Assembly (NCBI RefSeq): GCF_010915705.1
Contig: NZ_JAAIKE010000001.1
Span: 124,001 to 188,000, forward strand
Reading direction: 5' to 3'
Source: Pseudotabrizicola algicola
GTDB taxonomy: Bacteria > Pseudomonadota > Alphaproteobacteria > Rhodobacterales > Rhodobacteraceae
Length of the DNA: 64,000 bases
Part shown: positions 61,709 to 64,000 of the stretch, piece by piece
How positions within the stretch are numbered: position 1 is the first letter of the stretch
How the letters are laid out: each line of letters opens with the position of its first letter
Notes under the pieces: model-generated
The model's database searches: none
Told to the model about the DNA's origin: nothing
The model's input: the letters and a program-made list of their open reading frames with translations, nothing else
Translations under genes and position numbers: made by a program

Positions 61709-61755
61709 TATTTTCTGTCTTCAGATATCCCGGGGGGCGGGGGGCTGGCCCCCCG
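61708..61755 (+). repeat. Dispersed intergenic repeat, copy 4, between thuB and fabF
   Basis: Begins ATATTTTCTGTCTTCAGATA, then TCCCGGGGGG, and ends with a hairpin CGGGGGGC/GCCCCCCG (61738-61755). It overlaps the last base of the thuB stop and probably forms the 3' end of the thuAB message. Confidence 0.7.
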
Positions 61756-61855
61756 TTTTCCGCCGCCGTGCCCCATGTGACCGCCCCGGCGGTTGCGCTG
61801 AACCTGACCCGCGTGTATCACGCGGCAAAGCCTTATCGTGCCGAGGAGACAACAT

Positions 61856-63115
61856 ATGCGTCGGGTCGTTGTGACGGGTCTGGGGATGGTGACACCGCTT
61901 GCCTGCGGGGTCGAAGAGACCTGGAGCCGGTTGTTGGCCGGGCAGTCCGGCGCGGGGCCGATTACCCGCTTTGATCCCGTGAATGTGGTCACGCAATATG
62001 CCTGCGAGATCCCGCTGGGCGATGGCAGCAATGGCACCTTCAACCCCGATGACTGGATGGAGCCGAAAGACCGCCGCAAGGTGGATGATTTCATCCTTTA
62101 TGGCATGGCCGCCGCAACGCAAGCGGTTCGCGATTCCGGCTGGGTGCCTGCCACCGAGGATGAGCGCGAGCGGACGGGCGTGATGATCGGCTCGGGCATC
62201 GGCGGCTTGTCGTCGATTGCTGAAACGGCTGTTCTTATCAAGGAGAAGGGGCCGAAGCGTGTCTCGCCCTTCTTCATTCCCGGTGCGCTGATCAACCTTG
62301 TTTCGGGGCAGGTCAGCATCCGTTTCGGTTTCAAGGGGCCGAACCATGCGGTGGTGACGGCCTGTTCCACGGGCGCGCATGCCATTGGCGATGCGGCGCG
62401 GCTTATCATGCTGGGGGATGCCGATGTGATGGTGGCAGGCGGGGCGGAAAGCCCGATCAGCGAGATCGGGATTGCAGGGTTCAACGCCTGCAAGGCGCTG
62501 TCGACCAAGCGGGCCGATGATCCGGCCAAGGCCAGCCGCCCCTATGACGCCGACCGCGACGGGTTCGTGATGGGCGAAGGCGCGGGCGTGGTGGTGCTGG
62601 AAGAATACGAGCATGCCAAGGCGCGCGGCGCAAAGATCTATGCCGAAGTGCTTGGCTATGGTCTGTCGGGCGATGCCTATCACATCACCGCCCCGTCCGA
62701 GGATGGCGATGGCGGCTATCGCAGCATGGCGGCGGCGCTGAAGCGGGCGGGGCTGACGCCCGCGGATATCGATTACATCAACGCGCATGGCACCAGCACC
62801 ATGGCCGACACGATCGAGCTTGGCGCGGTCGAGCGGCTGATGGGCGATGCGGCGGCGGGGGCCACGATGTCTTCGACCAAGTCGAGCATCGGGCATCTTC
62901 TGGGCGCGGCGGGCGCGGTCGAGGCGATTTTCTGCATTCTGGCGATCCGCGATCAGGTGGCACCGCCGACGATCAATCTGGACAATCCGGCGGTGACGCC
63001 AAAGCTGGACCTTGCGCCGAATGTCGCGCGGCATCGCAAGATCGATGTGGCCTTGTCAAATTCCTTCGGCTTTGGCGGCACCAATGCCAGCCTCGTTGTC
63101 GGCAAGGTGCGCTGA
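61856..63115 (+). CDS. fabF: Beta-ketoacyl-[acyl-carrier-protein] synthase II
   Basis: FabF elongates acyl-ACP in fatty acid synthesis. The 419-residue thiolase-fold protein has the catalytic Cys in VVTACSTGAHAIGD, the two His in NAHGTSTMADTIE and KSSIGHLLGAAGAVEA, and the GGTNAS C-terminus. GAGGAGA is 8 bases before ATG 61856; an ATG-less extension upstream is open but unlikely. mltG starts 3 bases after the stop, a pairing common in alphaproteobacteria. Confidence 0.96.
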   Translation: MRRVVVTGLGMVTPLACGVEETWSRLLAGQSGAGPITRFDPVNVVTQYACEIPLGDGSNGTFNPDDWMEPKDRRKVDDFILYGMAAATQAVRDSGWVPATEDERERTGVMIGSGIGGLSSIAETAVLIKEKGPKRVSPFFIPGALINLVSGQVSIRFGFKGPNHAVVTACSTGAHAIGDAARLIMLGDADVMVAGGAESPISEIGIAGFNACKALSTKRADDPAKASRPYDADRDGFVMGEGAGVVVLEEYEHAKARGAKIYAEVLGYGLSGDAYHITAPSEDGDGGYRSMAAALKRAGLTPADIDYINAHGTSTMADTIELGAVERLMGDAAAGATMSSTKSSIGHLLGAAGAVEAIFCILAIRDQVAPPTINLDNPAVTPKLDLAPNVARHRKIDVALSNSFGFGGTNASLVVGKVR

Positions 63116-63118
63116 GAT

Positions 63119-64000
63119 ATGTGGCGCTCTATCGCCTCCAACGCGCTGACCTTGTTCATTGTGCTGCTGGTGATGGCGGCGGGGCTTCTGGCTTGGGGGC
63201 GCGAAGCCTATCGCGGGCCGGGGCCATTGACCGAGGCCATCTGTTTCCGGGTGGAGCGCGGGGCGTCGCTGAGTTCGGTGAGCAGGGCGCTGGAGGCGCA
63301 GGGGGCGGTTTCGGATGCGCGGATTTTCAGGATCGGCGCGGATTATTCCGACAAGGCGCAGCTTTTGAAGTTCGGCAGCTATCTGATCCCTCCGGGGGCG
63401 TCGATGGTGGATGTGCTCAATTCGCTGACAGTCGGGGGGCAATCGACCTGCGGGCGCGAGGTGAACTTCCGCATCGGGGTGAACAGCGCCGATGTGGTGC
63501 TGCGCGAGCTGGATGCCGCCAGCAACCGCTATGTCGAGGTGGCCAAGTTCGACCCTGCGGTGGAGGCGAAGCCGCAGGCCTATGTCGATGTGATCGAGGA
63601 GTCGGACCTGCGTTTCCGCGTGACGCTGGCGGAGGGCGTGACAAGCTGGCAGGTGGTCGAAGCGCTCAAACGCGCGGATTTCCTGACCGGCGAGATTGCC
63701 GCGGTGCCGCCCGAGGGAAGCCTTGCGCCCGACAGCTATGAGGTGGACAAGGGCTCTGACCGGGGGGCCTTGCTGGCCCGCATGGCGGCGGCGCAGCAGC
63801 AGATTCTGGCCGCGCTCTGGGCCAGCCGTGCCGATGGTCTGCCCTATGCCTCGCCCGAGGAGGCGTTGATCATGGCCTCCATCGTCGAGAAGGAAACGGG
63901 CGTCGCGGAAGAGCGCCGGCAGGTGGCGAGTGTTTTCGTGAACCGGCTGGAGCGGGGCATGCGGCTGCAGACCGACCCGACGGTGATCTATGGCATCACG
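63119..64000 (+). CDS. mltG: Endolytic transglycosylase MltG (YceG-like), 3' partial
   Basis: The frame from ATG 63119 stays open to the window edge (294 codons). It has an N-terminal membrane anchor (SNALTLFIVLLVMAAGLLAW), a LysM-like region, and the MltG block EEALIMASIVEKETGVAEER followed by RLERGMRLQTDPTVIYGIT; the Glu in VEKE is the catalytic residue in the family. MltG cuts nascent peptidoglycan strands and limits their length. The C-terminal third lies outside the window. Confidence 0.93.
   Translation, partial: MWRSIASNALTLFIVLLVMAAGLLAWGREAYRGPGPLTEAICFRVERGASLSSVSRALEAQGAVSDARIFRIGADYSDKAQLLKFGSYLIPPGASMVDVLNSLTVGGQSTCGREVNFRIGVNSADVVLRELDAASNRYVEVAKFDPAVEAKPQAYVDVIEESDLRFRVTLAEGVTSWQVVEALKRADFLTGEIAAVPPEGSLAPDSYEVDKGSDRGALLARMAAAQQQILAALWASRADGLPYASPEEALIMASIVEKETGVAEERRQVASVFVNRLERGMRLQTDPTVIYGIT

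Overview
The window reads as part of the chromosome of a purple non-sulfur phototrophic alphaproteobacterium of the Rhodobacter group. The evidence is the high G+C, dense overlapping genes, a photosynthesis gene cluster in the order known from Rhodobacter capsulatus and R. sphaeroides, and a pufX gene, which is essentially confined to Rhodobacter-type organisms. Assignments rest on reading the translations and on remembered family features; no database search was run.

Bases 1-26705 are the bacteriochlorophyll/carotenoid/reaction-centre supercluster: bchG (5' end outside the window), a PucC-like transporter gene (orf428), bchP and idi on the plus strand; crtA-bchI-bchD-bchO on the minus strand; crtI-crtB and tspO (plus); crtD-crtC (minus); then crtE-crtF, bchC-X-Y-Z and pufQ-B-A-L-M-X (plus), followed by dxs. 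Idi and Dxs supply isoprenoid precursors, CrtE/B/I/C/D/F/A make spheroidene-type carotenoids, BchI/D (with BchO nearby), BchX/Y/Z/C, BchG and BchP carry out steps to phytylated bacteriochlorophyll a, and the puf genes encode the LH1 antenna and reaction centre that hold the pigments. PpsR/CrtJ-type boxes (TGT-N12-ACA) lie at crtA/crtI, crtD/crtE and bchC. RNA hairpins sit between puf genes and a strong intrinsic terminator closes the puf operon.

Bases 26706-48660 hold housekeeping and metabolic genes: a secreted protein, a Pcm-like methyltransferase, TolC, a PopZ-like protein, EF-P, YgfZ, an MsbA-like ABC exporter, a class V aminotransferase, a class I glutamine amidotransferase-like hydrolase, a D-lyxose isomerase-like cupin, an L,D-transpeptidase with a long Pro/Thr/Ala tail, kynureninase, transhydrogenase PntAB, a DUF3422 membrane protein, CcmF-CcmH for cytochrome c maturation, and an enoyl-CoA hydratase/isomerase.

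Bases 48660-64000 contain ilvB-ilvN plus a small secreted protein (minus strand), a CaCA-type cation antiporter, a NarL-type two-component system divergent from a TRAP transporter with very large membrane subunits, thuA-thuB behind a perfect operator palindrome, and fabF-mltG (mltG runs off the window). The most striking non-coding find is a complete transcription attenuator upstream of ilvB: a 15-codon leader peptide rich in Leu/Ile/Val codons, a terminator with a U-run, and a 10-bp antiterminator pairing. A dispersed intergenic repeat ending in a G/C-rich hairpin occurs four times, three of them between co-directional genes of one operon. I saw no tRNA, rRNA, CRISPR array, insertion sequence or prophage.
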